From positions 1,178,001 to 1,242,000 of the forward strand of contig FNSS01000001.1 of assembly GCA_900104855.1 (NCBI GenBank): 64,000 nucleotides of DNA, given 5' to 3'. Below are positions 34,649 through 44,605 of the stretch, piece after piece. The stretch's first letter is position 1. The number at the start of each line of letters is the position of its first letter. The position numbers and the translations under genes are program-made. The notes under the pieces are model-generated. The model had not been told where the DNA came from and ran no database searches. It saw nothing but the letters and a program-made list of their open reading frames with translations. This DNA comes from Rhizobiales bacterium GAS188. Its GTDB lineage: Bacteria; Pseudomonadota; Alphaproteobacteria; Rhizobiales; Beijerinckiaceae.

Positions 34649-35101
34649 TCAACGCTCGAGCAAACCCTTGATCAAGAACATCTCCGCCTCGTGGACGCAG
34701 GATATTTGCGTCCATTCGGCGTCCGACTGCGTGTCGAGGCGCCAGGTCAGCAAAGTGACGACGCATTTATCCGCGCCAAGCTTCAACACCTCGCCAGGGA
34801 TGACCCTCGACATATTGCGGAACTGCATCGCCTCGCGACTGCCGCCGACCTCGTAATCGACAAGCAGCCGGGCGCGATCGACATCCAGCCGGACGAAGGT
34901 CTCCTTGCCGCTGAAGACCGAGCGGCCGACGAAGAGGCCCGGCTCGATTTCGCGTCGTTCGAAGCTGCCCCAGGTCCATTGACCCTGTTTGAGCCCATCC
35001 GACATGATCTCGAAGGCAATCTCGGCCGGCCGGTCCACCACGATGCTGCTGCTGTGACAATGACGATCCTGCATGAAGGCGATCCTCGTGTTGTTGATCA
35101 T
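34649..35101 (-). CDS. SRPBCC-fold (START/AHSA1-like) protein
   Basis: A 150-residue protein with a helix-grip outline: SSIVVDRPAEIAFEIMSDGL, QGQWTWGSFERREIEPGLFV, FVRLDVDRARLLVDYEVGG and a long C-terminal helix that would close a hydrophobic cavity. These proteins bind lipids, aromatic compounds or polyketides. Its gene starts 17 bases after the SDR gene on the same strand, so the two are probably one operon. ATG 35074 (MQDRHCHSSS) has a better ribosome site (GAGG) and may be the true start. Confidence 0.72.
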   Translation of the reverse strand: MINNTRIAFMQDRHCHSSSIVVDRPAEIAFEIMSDGLKQGQWTWGSFERREIEPGLFVGRSVFSGKETFVRLDVDRARLLVDYEVGGSREAMQFRNMSRVIPGEVLKLGADKCVVTLLTWRLDTQSDAEWTQISCVHEAEMFLIKGLLER

Positions 35102-35118
35102 GCGTGTTCAGGCGCGAT

Positions 35119-35934
35119 TTAGGGCAATTGGGCCGCGACTTCATCGCGGTATTGGTCGCACCAGTAGAGCGGGCCGAGGCCGCGATCCGGCCCCAGTATC
35201 GAGAAGCCGCCATCGACCGGAAGATCGCATCCGCTGACCCAGGACGCCTTGTCCGAGCAGGCGAAGACGACGACGTTGGCGACCTCCTCCATCCGACCGA
35301 CGCGCCGCAGTGGCGTCACCTCGGCGCCGGCCCGATCGGCGAGGTCGCGGTTATTGTTCGTCATCGGCTCCATGGGCGGTGACCAGGTCCATCCGGGCGA
35401 GACGGTCACCACCCGGATGCCCTGCGGCCCGAGAGCGACGGCGGCAAGCCGGGTGAAGTGCATGAGGGCCGCCTTGCCGGCCGAATACGGGCCCCGAGAG
35501 CCGTTGCCGAACTTTCCGGAGACGCTGCCGATATTGACGATGACCGAGCCAGGCTTGGTGAGGAACGGAACCGCCTTCTGGGTGAGGATCGCCGGCCCGA
35601 CGACATTGACATCCAATGCGGCGAGCCAATCGCCCCGCGCCGTGGCGAGCCCGTTGTCGAGATAGGAGCAGGCGCAGTTCACGACGATGTCGAGGCGGCC
35701 GAAGAGCTCTTTCGTCTCGGCGAGGCGCGCCGCGATCTCATCGTCCTCGCGAATATCCAGATGGCGGTAGACCGCCAGTGGCCCGAGCGAGGCGGCCACG
35801 GCTTCGCCCTTTCGATCCTCGATGCCGGTGATCATGACGGTGGCGCCGGCTGCGTGGAGGCCACGCGCGATGAACTCGCCGATGCTGTGCGTCGCGCCCG
35901 TCACAAGCGCGACCTTATTGTCCAGATCACCCAT
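35119..35934 (-). CDS. Short-chain dehydrogenase/reductase
   Basis: A 271-residue classical SDR. The cofactor glycines are in VALVTGATHSIGEFIARGL, the Asp after the second helix in HLDIREDDEI, and the catalytic triad Ser, Tyr, Lys in NIGSVSGKFGNGSRGPYSAG and KAALMHF. The C-terminal substrate region has VSGCDLPVDGGFSILGPD. It reduces or oxidises an alcohol/ketone with NAD(P); the substrate is not known. ATG 35934 has GGAGA eight bases upstream. It is linked to the SRPBCC gene, which suggests a shared hydrophobic substrate. Confidence 0.88.
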   Translation of the reverse strand: MGDLDNKVALVTGATHSIGEFIARGLHAAGATVMITGIEDRKGEAVAASLGPLAVYRHLDIREDDEIAARLAETKELFGRLDIVVNCACSYLDNGLATARGDWLAALDVNVVGPAILTQKAVPFLTKPGSVIVNIGSVSGKFGNGSRGPYSAGKAALMHFTRLAAVALGPQGIRVVTVSPGWTWSPPMEPMTNNNRDLADRAGAEVTPLRRVGRMEEVANVVVFACSDKASWVSGCDLPVDGGFSILGPDRGLGPLYWCDQYRDEVAAQLP

Positions 35935-36222
35935 GAATTGAATCTCCGCTTGAAGCTCGAGGCACCCCCAACGGTGCCGGATTTCGATTGTCACCCTCGG
36001 CAGGCTTGGCGCAACCGGGGACGCGGGATGTCGATATTTCGCGATCCTCCGCCCCCGCGGCCTCGCCCTCCCCACCGGTCACGGCCTCATGCACGACAAA
36101 GACGGCACCGCGGCCATTGGAAATGACCATCCACATGATTTTGAGCCCAAGGTAACGTAATCCCGGTCAAATCCCGCTAAGCTCGCCGGAAGCGGGCGGA
36201 GCGATGCCCGGATGGGCGGGGT

Positions 36223-39200
36223 ATGGACGGTTATTTGCTGGTTGGGGCCATTGTTCTCCTTCTTGGCCCGATTGCCTTCTTCGTTGCGCTTGTCGCGCGG
36301 GCCCGAGCATCCGGGCTTGTTCGTGAGGTGGAGCGTCTGCGCGAACGGGTGACCGCGCTGTCGAATCGCGTCGGCGAGCTGGAAAAGCGGCCCGCGAGCC
36401 AAGAGGCGCCCGCGACCCAAGAGGCGCCGGCGAGCCAAGAGGCGCAAGTCACGCCGCTGGCGCCTGCAGCGACGGCGCAGCCGATGAGGACGAGCGCTTC
36501 ATCTCCGGAAGCGCAAAGGCTGGTCGAGCTTCCTCCGGAGAGCGCTGCCGACAGGGCAGCTCCAATAACCGAAGACGTCTCGAGCCTCGTTGCGGCCCGG
36601 GCCGAAAGCGCGATAGCGGCGGAGCCGCCCAGAGAGATCGCCCAAGCGGCAGCCGCCCCCTTCCAGGCGATACCCGCGCCGATCGAGGCGGTTTCGATCG
36701 AGGCAGGTTCGATCGAGGGCTGGGACGACGAAACAGTCGCTTCTCGAGCCGCGACGGTTTCTGCCCAAATCGGGCCCCCTCCCCCCGCTCCCCCTCCCTC
36801 TGCGTCCACTCCGTCTGCGATGTCTCGAGGTCGAAACATCGAGGAGAGGCTCGGCGCGCATTGGGCCGTGTGGGTTGGGGGAATCGCGCTCGCGCTCGGC
36901 GTCATCTTGCTGGTCCGCGCTTCGATCGAGCGCGGCTATTTCGGCCCGGGCGTGCGCCTTGCGCTCGGCGCGCTCATGGCGATCGGGCTCGTGGTGGCGG
37001 GCGAATTCCTGCGCCGCAGAGAGAGCAATGGCGATGCCTCGGCCCCCACTCCAGGTCCGTTCGGGGCGCCGTATATTCCAGGCGTGCTGACGGCCGCGGG
37101 CACGATCGCCGCCTTCGCCACCATCTATGCGGCTCACGCCGTCTACGGCTTCATCGGGCCGACCACGTCTTTCCTGGCGCTGGGAGTGGTCGGCCTCGTC
37201 ACCATGGCGGCCGCGGCGCTGCATGGCCCGGCCTTGGCGGGTCTCGGTCTCGTCGGCGCGCTGGCGACGCCGTTGCTCGTCGTCTCCCATTCGATCAATC
37301 CCTGGCCGGTCATCATCTACGATCTCGTCGTCATCGCTACGGCCTATATCCTCGCCCGGCTCAAGGGCTGGCTGTGGCTGGCATTGGCGGCAGCATCTGG
37401 CGGCGCGCTCTGGGGGCTGGCATTCATCGCCGGGATTGCGCAATCTGGCGGACGCCAATTCCTGCAGGCTTCGCTGGTCCATATCTCGGTCCAGACCGGC
37501 CTCGCCGCTTATGCGCTGGCAATCGATCGCCATCGCGGACGCGACGATTTGAGCGCGCGTCTCGATCCGGTCGCGCATGCCGTGCTGGGTGTGTTCGCCG
37601 GGGTCGCGATCCTGGCGCTTGCGCTCGGAGCTTCACCCTTCTTCGGGCTTGGCTGGATCGCAGGAGCTCTCCTCATCACGGCCCTGCTCGTCGGTACCGG
37701 CCTGAGATCAGCGTCCGCGGCCGGGGCTGCCGCAATGGGCAGCCTCGTGACGCTCGCGGCCCTGTGCCTCTGGCCGAGCTTTCCCGCCTTCGGGCCATCG
37801 CAGACGGTAGCCGTATTGAATGCGGGCGCCTTGCACATCATCGCGCCGCCCTCGCAGGTCGAGGCGCTGCTGCAAGGCGTGCCCCCGATCGAGCCGCTCT
37901 GGTACGCGGCCTTCGCCGTGGCAGCGTGCCTGCTGATCGCGATGGCGACGGGCCGTCGCCTGCTCGCCGGTCCGGATCTCGGCTTGCCGATCGCCGCGGT
38001 CTATGCGGGCGTCGCGTCGCTGCCCCCGCTTGCTGGTCTCGCCATCGCCTATCTGCGCTTTGCCCCTCATGAACCGTCCTTGATCCTTGCCGCGTGCGGA
38101 TTGATTCTCGGCCTGGGCTTTGCGGCCGCATCGCGCCTTTTCATGGAGGCTTACGATTCCGAGCTCAGCGCCTCCTTGAAGCTCGGGCTCGGAGCGGTCG
38201 CTTCGAGCGCGATCGCGGCCTTCGCTCTCGGCTTGGTGTTCGCGCTCGACGGCGGCATGCTGACCGTGGCGCTGGCTCTGGCGGCGCTCGGGACGGCCAT
38301 CGTCGCGGTCAGGCTCGATATCGCGCCGCTGCGCTGGTGCATCGTGGCGCTCGGCATCCTGGTCGCCGCCCGCCTCGCCTACGACCCCCGCATCGTCGGA
38401 AGCAGCCTGGGAAGAACGCCCATCTTCAATTGGCTGCTGTTCGGCTATGGGGTTCCCGCCGCCGCCTTCGCCATCGCCGGACGCCTGCTGAGGCAGCAAG
38501 GTCAGGACACATCGTCACGGGTCGCCGACGCGCTCGGCGTGCTGTTCGCGGCCCTTCTCTTCTTCTTCGAGATCAGGCACGCGATGAACGGTGGCGATCC
38601 GTTTGCCCGCGGCTCCGGCCTCATCGAGCAGGGCTTGCTCTCGGCTGTAGCCTTCGGCTTCGCGCTCGTCCTGACACGCCTCGACGCCTCACGTTCCAAT
38701 ATCGTGTTCCGCCTTGCGTCCCTGGCCGCAGGAGCGATCGGCCTCCTCGATGCGGCGGTGAGCCTCGGGCTGCGCTACAATCCGCTTCTCGAAGCTGCGC
38801 CATTGGAAGGCGGTCCGCTCGTCAACGCCTTGCTGCTCGGCTATCTGATCCCGGGCGTCATGGCCGGCCAGCTCGCGGTCTTTGCTCGCAAGGTTCGCCC
38901 GCTCTGGTATTGGGCTGGCGCTGCGTGGCTCGGCCTGCTTCTCGTCCTGGCCTTCATTATTCTCGAAGTGCGCGTCCTCTTTCATGGCCAGGTCGTCATC
39001 GCATCGCTCGGCGCCGGGATATCCGAGCTTGGCATCGATGCCGCGATCTGCCTCGCCGCCGCGATAGTGTGCGTGCAGCAATTGTCGGAAAATTCCGGCG
39101 CGCCTGGCTTCTTCCGCCTGGCAGCCTTCGCGACCGGCGCGGCGGCTGCGGCCATCGCGGTTCTGGGCCTTGGTCTTGTCGAGAACCCCCTGCTCGATTC

Positions 39201-40113
39201 GACACCCATCGCGGGAGGCCGCCTCTTCAACGCCCTGATCATCGGCTATCTGTTGCCTGCGGCAGCGGCCGGGATACTGGCCTACGGGTCCCGCAATATC
39301 GGCGAGCCCCGGCTATGCATCGGCGCGACGCTCCTGAGCGCCATGCTCGCCCTGGCGTTCCTGGTGCTGGAAGTGCGGGTTCTCTTCCACGGCCAGGTTA
39401 TTGTCGCGTCCCTCGGCGCGGGGATCGCCGAGCTTGGTTGCTACACCGGCCTCTGTATTGTCGGAGCGACCCTGTTCACCACCCAGGTTCGGGCAATAAT
39501 CGGGGAATGGGCTCCAATCCTTTCGGCCTGTCTTGCGGTCGCCGCCGCCCTCCTGGCGGTGCTCGGGCTCGCCCTGTTCGCCAATCCGCTCTTCCGCGAC
39601 GCCGAGACGGTCACGCGTCCGCTGCTCAACTCTCTCCTTGTCGGCTATGCCCTCCCCTGCGCCCTGAGCGCGGTTTTGGCGAGGCGTGCGAGGAGCGTGA
39701 ATTGGATGGCGATAGCGGTCTCGGCAAGCATCGGCGCCATCATGTTTCTGTTTGCCTATGCGAGCCTGGAAATCCGGCGCCTTTTCCAGGGACCGGCGAT
39801 GAGCTTGATCAATGGCTTCACGCAAGGGGAAGTCTACGCCTACTCGGTCGGCTGGTCGGTGCTCGGAATATTGCTGCTGGCCTATGGTATCTGGCGAGGC
39901 TCCCGCGAGGCGAGATTGGCCTCCGCCTGCTTCGTCGTCGCCGCCGCACTTAAAGTGTTCCTGATCGACCTCGCCGGGCTCGAAGGCATTCTTCGCGCGG
40001 TGTCGTTCATCGGCCTCGGTTTCGTGCTGATCGGCATCGGCCTCGTCTATCAAAAGCTCGTCTTCGCGCGTCCCAATACGACAAGTCCCGAGGCCGTCGT
40101 CCGCGCCGACTAG
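36223..40113 (+). CDS. DUF2339 giant membrane protein
   Basis: A 1296-residue protein with one N-terminal helix, a Gln/Ala-rich linker containing three 18-base repeats (SQEAPATQEAPASQEAQ), and about 30 or more further hydrophobic segments. The DUF2339 core begins with GRNIEERLGAHWAVWVGGIA and continues LGVILLVRASIERGYFGPGV. In the C-terminal half, about 130-residue units repeat at least four times (NPLLEAAPLEGGPLVNALLL / NPLLDSTPIAGGRLFNALII and FHGQVVIASLGAGISELG / FHGQVIVASLGAGIAELG). The family is widespread in Gram-negative bacteria and of unknown function; the repeats suggest a channel- or transporter-like body made by internal duplication. Confidence 0.85.
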   Translation: MDGYLLVGAIVLLLGPIAFFVALVARARASGLVREVERLRERVTALSNRVGELEKRPASQEAPATQEAPASQEAQVTPLAPAATAQPMRTSASSPEAQRLVELPPESAADRAAPITEDVSSLVAARAESAIAAEPPREIAQAAAAPFQAIPAPIEAVSIEAGSIEGWDDETVASRAATVSAQIGPPPPAPPPSASTPSAMSRGRNIEERLGAHWAVWVGGIALALGVILLVRASIERGYFGPGVRLALGALMAIGLVVAGEFLRRRESNGDASAPTPGPFGAPYIPGVLTAAGTIAAFATIYAAHAVYGFIGPTTSFLALGVVGLVTMAAAALHGPALAGLGLVGALATPLLVVSHSINPWPVIIYDLVVIATAYILARLKGWLWLALAAASGGALWGLAFIAGIAQSGGRQFLQASLVHISVQTGLAAYALAIDRHRGRDDLSARLDPVAHAVLGVFAGVAILALALGASPFFGLGWIAGALLITALLVGTGLRSASAAGAAAMGSLVTLAALCLWPSFPAFGPSQTVAVLNAGALHIIAPPSQVEALLQGVPPIEPLWYAAFAVAACLLIAMATGRRLLAGPDLGLPIAAVYAGVASLPPLAGLAIAYLRFAPHEPSLILAACGLILGLGFAAASRLFMEAYDSELSASLKLGLGAVASSAIAAFALGLVFALDGGMLTVALALAALGTAIVAVRLDIAPLRWCIVALGILVAARLAYDPRIVGSSLGRTPIFNWLLFGYGVPAAAFAIAGRLLRQQGQDTSSRVADALGVLFAALLFFFEIRHAMNGGDPFARGSGLIEQGLLSAVAFGFALVLTRLDASRSNIVFRLASLAAGAIGLLDAAVSLGLRYNPLLEAAPLEGGPLVNALLLGYLIPGVMAGQLAVFARKVRPLWYWAGAAWLGLLLVLAFIILEVRVLFHGQVVIASLGAGISELGIDAAICLAAAIVCVQQLSENSGAPGFFRLAAFATGAAAAAIAVLGLGLVENPLLDSTPIAGGRLFNALIIGYLLPAAAAGILAYGSRNIGEPRLCIGATLLSAMLALAFLVLEVRVLFHGQVIVASLGAGIAELGCYTGLCIVGATLFTTQVRAIIGEWAPILSACLAVAAALLAVLGLALFANPLFRDAETVTRPLLNSLLVGYALPCALSAVLARRARSVNWMAIAVSASIGAIMFLFAYASLEIRRLFQGPAMSLINGFTQGEVYAYSVGWSVLGILLLAYGIWRGSREARLASACFVVAAALKVFLIDLAGLEGILRAVSFIGLGFVLIGIGLVYQKLVFARPNTTSPEAVVRAD
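36391..36444 (+). repeat. Three tandem 18-base repeats in the DUF2339 linker
   Basis: CCCGCGAGCCAAGAGGCG and two near-identical copies (differing at two or three bases each) encode P-A-S/T-Q-E-A units. This is a recent slippage-type expansion in the non-conserved linker, so copy number may vary between strains. Confidence 0.8.
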
Positions 40114-40155
40114 ACCGAGGCAAGGATCGCCCTTGGTCCGAGCAATCTTGCGGGA

Positions 40156-41085
40156 TCAAAAATAGCCTTCGCGCTTTTTCTTCTCCATCGAGCTTCGGAC
40201 GTCATGGTCGATGATCCGACCCTGGCGCTCCGAATAGGCCGAATGCTGCGTCTCCGCGATGACCTCGTCGATACCGCCGGCCTCCGAACGGATCGCCCCC
40301 GTCAGCGGATAGCAGCCGAGCGTCCGGAAGCGTACGCGCTCCATCCGCACTTGCTCTCCAGGTCGCAGCTTCAGCCTGTCGTCATCCACCATGATGAGCG
40401 TGCCGTCGCGCTCGACGACCGGACGCTCCCGCGCGAAATAGAGCGGCACGACGGCGATGCCCTCGGCGCGGATATATCGCCACACATCGATCTCGGTCCA
40501 ATTCGACAAGGGGAAGATGCGCATCGACTCCCCAGGGCCGAGACGGGTGTTGAAGAGGCGCCAGAGCTCCGGGCGCTGGTTGCGCGGGTCCCAGCCATGC
40601 GCTGCCGACCGGTGCGAGAAGATGCGCTCTTTGGCGCGGCTCATTTCCTCGTCGCGACGGGCGCCGGCAAGGGCTGCGTCGAACGCCCCACTGTCGAGCG
40701 CCTGCCGCAGCGCCTCGGTCTTCATGACATGCGTGTGCAAGGCTGCCCCGGAGGCGACCGGGGAGATGCCGCGCCGCACGCCTGCTTCATTGACATGCAC
40801 GATCAGCTCGAGGCCCGTCCGGCGCGCGGCCTCGTCGCGGAAGGCGATCATCTCCTTGAACTTCCACAGCGTGTCGACATGCAGGAGCGGAAAGGGCGGC
40901 TTGCCGGGCGCGAAGGCCTTGAGCGCAATATGCAAAAGCACGCTCGAATCCTTGCCGATCGAATACAGCATGACGGGCTTGCGGAACTCGACTGCCGCTT
41001 CGCGCATGATGAAGATCGCCTCGGCTTCGAGATCCCGCAATTGGCGATCGAGTCCTGATCGCGAATTCTGTGCTTGCAGTCTCAT
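40156..41085 (-). CDS. cysD: Sulfate adenylyltransferase subunit 2 (ATP-sulfurylase small subunit)
   Basis: A 309-residue CysD/NodP. The PP-loop [17 protein letters not shown] binds [47 protein letters not shown] and [12 protein letters not shown] are diagnostic blocks. With CysN it forms APS from ATP and sulfate in the cytoplasm. It is the last gene of the minus-strand block: ATG 41085 overlaps the CysNC stop (ATGA). This order, NC before D, is the reverse of usual cysDN and nodPQ operons. Confidence 0.94.
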   Translation of the reverse strand: MRLQAQNSRSGLDRQLRDLEAEAIFIMREAAVEFRKPVMLYSIGKDSSVLLHIALKAFAPGKPPFPLLHVDTLWKFKEMIAFRDEAARRTGLELIVHVNEAGVRRGISPVASGAALHTHVMKTEALRQALDSGAFDAALAGARRDEEMSRAKERIFSHRSAAHGWDPRNQRPELWRLFNTRLGPGESMRIFPLSNWTEIDVWRYIRAEGIAVVPLYFARERPVVERDGTLIMVDDDRLKLRPGEQVRMERVRFRTLGCYPLTGAIRSEAGGIDEVIAETQHSAYSERQGRIIDHDVRSSMEKKKREGYF

Positions 41086-42953
41086 CGGCCGATGATGCCT
41101 TGCCGCCTGAGCTCGGCGATAACGCGCTCGGCGAGCTCCTCAGGCGTCGCGCCCTCGGTCCCGAGCACCAGCTCGGCGGTCGCTGGCGGCTCATAGGCCT
41201 GATCGACGCCGGTGAAATTTCTGATCTCGCCCGCGAGGGCACGCTTGTAGAGCCCCTTGGGGTCGCGCGCGATGCAGGCCTCGAGGGACGTGTCGACGAA
41301 CACCTCGATGAACTCGCCCTCCTCGACCATCTCGCGCACCAGGCGCCTCTCCGCCTGGAAAGGCGAGATGAAGGCGCACAGCACGATGAGGCCGGCATCC
41401 AGCATCAATTTGGCGACCTCGCCGACCCGGCGGATGTTTTCCACCCGATCGACATCGGTGAAGCCGAGATCCTTGTTCAGCCCGCCGCGCACATTGTCGC
41501 CGTCGAGCAGCAGAGTATGGATGCCGCCGGCGTTGAGGTGCGCCTCGACCGCGTTGGCGATGGTGGATTTGCCGGCGCCCGAAAGGCCGGTGAACCAGAT
41601 GACGGCCGGCTTGTGCCCCTTGAGCAAGGCACGCTGCGCCTTGCTGATGCTCAGCGCCTGCGGCCTGACCGTGCTCGATCGATCGAGGCTGTCCAGGATC
41701 ATGCCGGCCGCCACCGTGGCATTGGTGGCCCGATCGATCAGGATGAAGGAGCCGGTGAGGCGGTTCTCGGCATAGCGATCGAAGGCGATGGGTTGCGAAA
41801 CCGCGATGTCGCACAGGCCGATCTCGTTCGTCGCCAAGGAGCGCGCAGCCGCTTCGGCCAGGGTGTGGACGTCGATGCGGTGCTTGATCTCCGTCACGGA
41901 GGCGCTGACGGTCGAGGTCGCGATCTTGAGCAGGTAGCTGCGCCCGACGAGAAGATGCTCATCGCCTATCCAGATCAGCTGTGCCGAGAATTGCGTCGCC
42001 GCCTTGGGCGGTTGGTCCGGCGCCGCCAGCATGTCCCCACGCGCAATGGCGATCTCATCGCGGAGCGTCAGGGTGATCGCGTCCTTGGCGCCGGCCTCGT
42101 CCAGCACTTCATCGCCGCACAGGATGCTTGCAACCCGGGTCGAGCGCAGGGACGGAACCACGACCACCTCGTCGCCGCGACGTATGCGGCCCGACGCGAC
42201 GGTGCCGCAATAGCCTCGGAACCCTGCATGCGGCCGACTGACGAGCTGGACCGGCATTCGGAAGGGCAGATCCCGGGCCGGGCCATCGACCTCCACGGCT
42301 TCGAGATGGGCAAGAAGGCTCGGCCCCTCATACCAGGCCGTCCGCCCGCTCTTGGCCGAGACATTGTCGCCATGACGCGCCGAGACCGGGATGGCCAGGA
42401 CGGAGGCGAAGCCGAGGCGCGTGGCGAGTGCCTCGAATTCCGTACGAATTCGCCCGAAGACAGCTTCGTCGAACCCGACAAGATCGATCTTGTTGACCGC
42501 CAGCACCACATGCCGGATGCCGAGCAAGGAGACGATATGCGCGTGTCGATAGCTCTGGAGGCTGAGGCCCTTGCAGGCATCGACGAGGAGCAAGGCGAGG
42601 TCGGCGTTCGAGGCACCCGTCACCATGTTGCGGGTATATTGCTCGTGTCCGGGCGTGTCGGCGACCATGAAGGAGCGTCGCGCCGTCGCGAAATAGCGAT
42701 AGGCGACGTCGATGGTGACCCCTTGCTCGCGCTCGGCCTCTAGCCCGTCGACGAGCAAGGCATAGTCGATCTCGTCCTCGGGGCGATATTGTCGTGTGTC
42801 GCGCATGAGCGCGGCCAGCTGGTCGTCGAAGACGAGCTTCTGCTCGAACAGCAGCCTGCCGATCAGGGTCGACTTGCCGTCATCGACCGAGCCGCAGGTC
42901 AGGAAGCGCAGCAAGGAGGCCCGCTCGCCCGCCGCTCTTGCGAATGAATCCAT
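41082..42953 (-). CDS. cysNC: Bifunctional sulfate adenylyltransferase subunit 1 / APS kinase
   Basis: A 623-residue NodQ-like fusion. The N-terminal GTPase (Walker [16 protein letters not shown], DxxG-type [18 protein letters not shown]) is the CysN subunit that drives APS synthesis. From about residue 430 a CysC domain follows ([20 protein letters not shown]), phosphorylating APS to PAPS. ATG 42953 is chosen since the earlier in-frame residues have no homology. PAPS is the donor for sulfotransferases, two of which lie at 61-64 kb. The fusion and the neighbouring surface genes point to sulfation rather than only cysteine synthesis. Confidence 0.93.
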   Translation of the reverse strand: MDSFARAAGERASLLRFLTCGSVDDGKSTLIGRLLFEQKLVFDDQLAALMRDTRQYRPEDEIDYALLVDGLEAEREQGVTIDVAYRYFATARRSFMVADTPGHEQYTRNMVTGASNADLALLLVDACKGLSLQSYRHAHIVSLLGIRHVVLAVNKIDLVGFDEAVFGRIRTEFEALATRLGFASVLAIPVSARHGDNVSAKSGRTAWYEGPSLLAHLEAVEVDGPARDLPFRMPVQLVSRPHAGFRGYCGTVASGRIRRGDEVVVVPSLRSTRVASILCGDEVLDEAGAKDAITLTLRDEIAIARGDMLAAPDQPPKAATQFSAQLIWIGDEHLLVGRSYLLKIATSTVSASVTEIKHRIDVHTLAEAAARSLATNEIGLCDIAVSQPIAFDRYAENRLTGSFILIDRATNATVAAGMILDSLDRSSTVRPQALSISKAQRALLKGHKPAVIWFTGLSGAGKSTIANAVEAHLNAGGIHTLLLDGDNVRGGLNKDLGFTDVDRVENIRRVGEVAKLMLDAGLIVLCAFISPFQAERRLVREMVEEGEFIEVFVDTSLEACIARDPKGLYKRALAGEIRNFTGVDQAYEPPATAELVLGTEGATPEELAERVIAELRRQGIIGR

Positions 42954-43017
42954 CTCAATAAAGGTCCCTACCGACGTCCCCTGAAGATGGACCCAGGCAC
43001 GGCCTCGAGCGCCGGCG

Positions 43018-43200
43018 CCCCTTGCGGGAGAGGTCGGCTTCGATGAGCGAAGCGAGGAGAAGCCGGGTGAGGGGGGCAGCGTCGGCTTCCGAAGGCCGCC
43101 CCAGCGTGGGATAGGCATGGACGGGCCTTCCGAAGGCGGTACCTGCCCCCCTCACCCGGATCACTCCCTGCGGTCGCGATCCGACCTCTCCCGCAAGGGG
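43018..43200. repeat. MITE-like palindromic element
   Basis: About 183 bases have inverted ends (CCCTTGCGGGAGAGGTCGG at 43018-43036 against 43182-43200) and an inner pair (CCGGGTGAGGGGGG at 43063-43076 against CCCCCCTCACCCGG at 43146-43159). It has the form of rhizobial short interspersed palindromes, without a gene. It separates cysNC from the AGE-family gene; 42954-43345 holds no other feature. Confidence 0.6.
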
Positions 43201-43345
43201 AGAGGTGAAGCGCCGCGGCTCGATGGTCGCGATGCGTCTTGTTCCGCATGCCAGTCGCAGCATGTCTGGACAGCCCCGGATGGATGTCGCCTGCCTGAAT
43301 CGATTATAGCGGCAATCCCTCGCGCGGCGGAAGCGGCTCTATCGG

Positions 43346-44542
43346 TCACGAGGTCGACAGGGCAGGACCAAAGACCCGATCGGCTTCCGCGACCGCCAGA
43401 AAGACGTGGTAGAGCGTGCTCGCCGGCACATAGTCGAGGAGCGGATTTCCCCTTGCGTCGACACGGTCGATCCAGCCGCCGGGATATGGGCCAGACAGGA
43501 ACAGCGAGCGCAGCGCCCTGAGGCAGCTTGTGGCTTGCTCCATGGCGAGCTCGGGGGAGCTCCGCCCGTTCTCGAAATTGCTGGCCACGGCCTTCAAGGC
43601 TTCGCATGTGCCCCAGCAGCGCCGGCTGTCGATGCGGTGCCCGCCACCTATGCCGACCGCCTCGATCGCCGCCCCGTCCCGGTCGATCCCTTCGGCAAAG
43701 GCCCGATCCGCCAGGGCAGCGGCGAGGTCGTCGACCCGCTCGCCTGAACAGGCGGCGTAGCGGTCGAGCAGCCATATCCATTCGAAATGATGCCCGGGCT
43801 GGAAGACGCCACCCCGCGCATCGAGGGGAACCCAGAAATCGTCGTGCAATTCGGGAAGGGCGCGCTCCTTCGCCAGGAACAGCCGATCGCGAAAAAGCGC
43901 AAAGAGATGATCGGCGAGCTGCCGTGCGCCGAGGTCGCTGCCGAATATATCTTCCAGCTCCAGTGCGGCCTCGAGCAGATGCATTTGCGGGTCCTGCCGT
44001 AGATGCGCGTCCGGCCGTGGCAACCCGTCCACGAAGCCCCGGCCGCTCCGATGCGCGAGCCGGCGTTTCACGTGTTCGAGCAGGGCTTCGGGAAGGCGTC
44101 GATCGACGCGGGGACCCAGAAGCTTGCGTGCCCAAGCCAGGCCGAACAGCAAGAACGCGTAGGCGTAGGTGTCTTGCCGTGGATCGGCGATCTCGCCCGT
44201 CCGCGTCACCGAGAAGACATAGGGCACGCCAGCGGTGCGGTTGCCATAGGTGCCGAGCAGCGCCGCCAGAGCCTGTTCCGCCAGTTGGCGCGCGTCGAAC
44301 CAGCCGAGCAAGGTCGCGTGCGAGAACACATAGAGCTGCCGGCATTGAACCATCAGCCGGCGCGGCGTCTCGGCCACGGGCTGTCCGGAGAAGTCGAGGC
44401 GCTCTTCGAAGAGGCCTGCCGATCGGTCAAAGCCGCGAGACGACCAGAGCGGCAGGGCCTCATCAATGAGCCAGACCTTCACCGCGGCGAGCTCCGCGGC
44501 TAGCCCGGCGCCCGTTGGGGCGGCTTCCCCCTCCAGGGTCAC
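43346..44542 (-). CDS. AGE-family sugar epimerase/isomerase (N-acylglucosamine 2-epimerase or mannose-6-phosphate isomerase type)
   Basis: A 398-residue (alpha/alpha)6-barrel enzyme. Landmarks are RRLMVQCRQLYVFSHATLLG, QDPQMHLLEAALEL, PGHHFEWIWLLDRY and TLYHVFLAVAEADRVFG, with active-site His and Arg/Glu residues of the AGE fold. Close relatives act as mannose-6-phosphate isomerases or epimerases for sugar nucleotide supply. The start is GTG 44542 with a weak ribosome site, 63 bases after HldE, and other starts are possible. Context suggests it provides hexose precursors for surface glycans. Confidence 0.78.
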   Translation of the reverse strand: MTLEGEAAPTGAGLAAELAAVKVWLIDEALPLWSSRGFDRSAGLFEERLDFSGQPVAETPRRLMVQCRQLYVFSHATLLGWFDARQLAEQALAALLGTYGNRTAGVPYVFSVTRTGEIADPRQDTYAYAFLLFGLAWARKLLGPRVDRRLPEALLEHVKRRLAHRSGRGFVDGLPRPDAHLRQDPQMHLLEAALELEDIFGSDLGARQLADHLFALFRDRLFLAKERALPELHDDFWVPLDARGGVFQPGHHFEWIWLLDRYAACSGERVDDLAAALADRAFAEGIDRDGAAIEAVGIGGGHRIDSRRCWGTCEALKAVASNFENGRSSPELAMEQATSCLRALRSLFLSGPYPGGWIDRVDARGNPLLDYVPASTLYHVFLAVAEADRVFGPALSTS

Positions 44543-44605
44543 GGCTTCAACATGTCCCGATGTCGCCGCTGCCCGCTCGAACTGCCCCGCGTGCCTGCGC
44601 GGGCT

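Noticed and set aside
36391-36444. CRISPR-like repeats
   Set aside because: The units are directly adjacent and in frame with the coding sequence, with no spacers.
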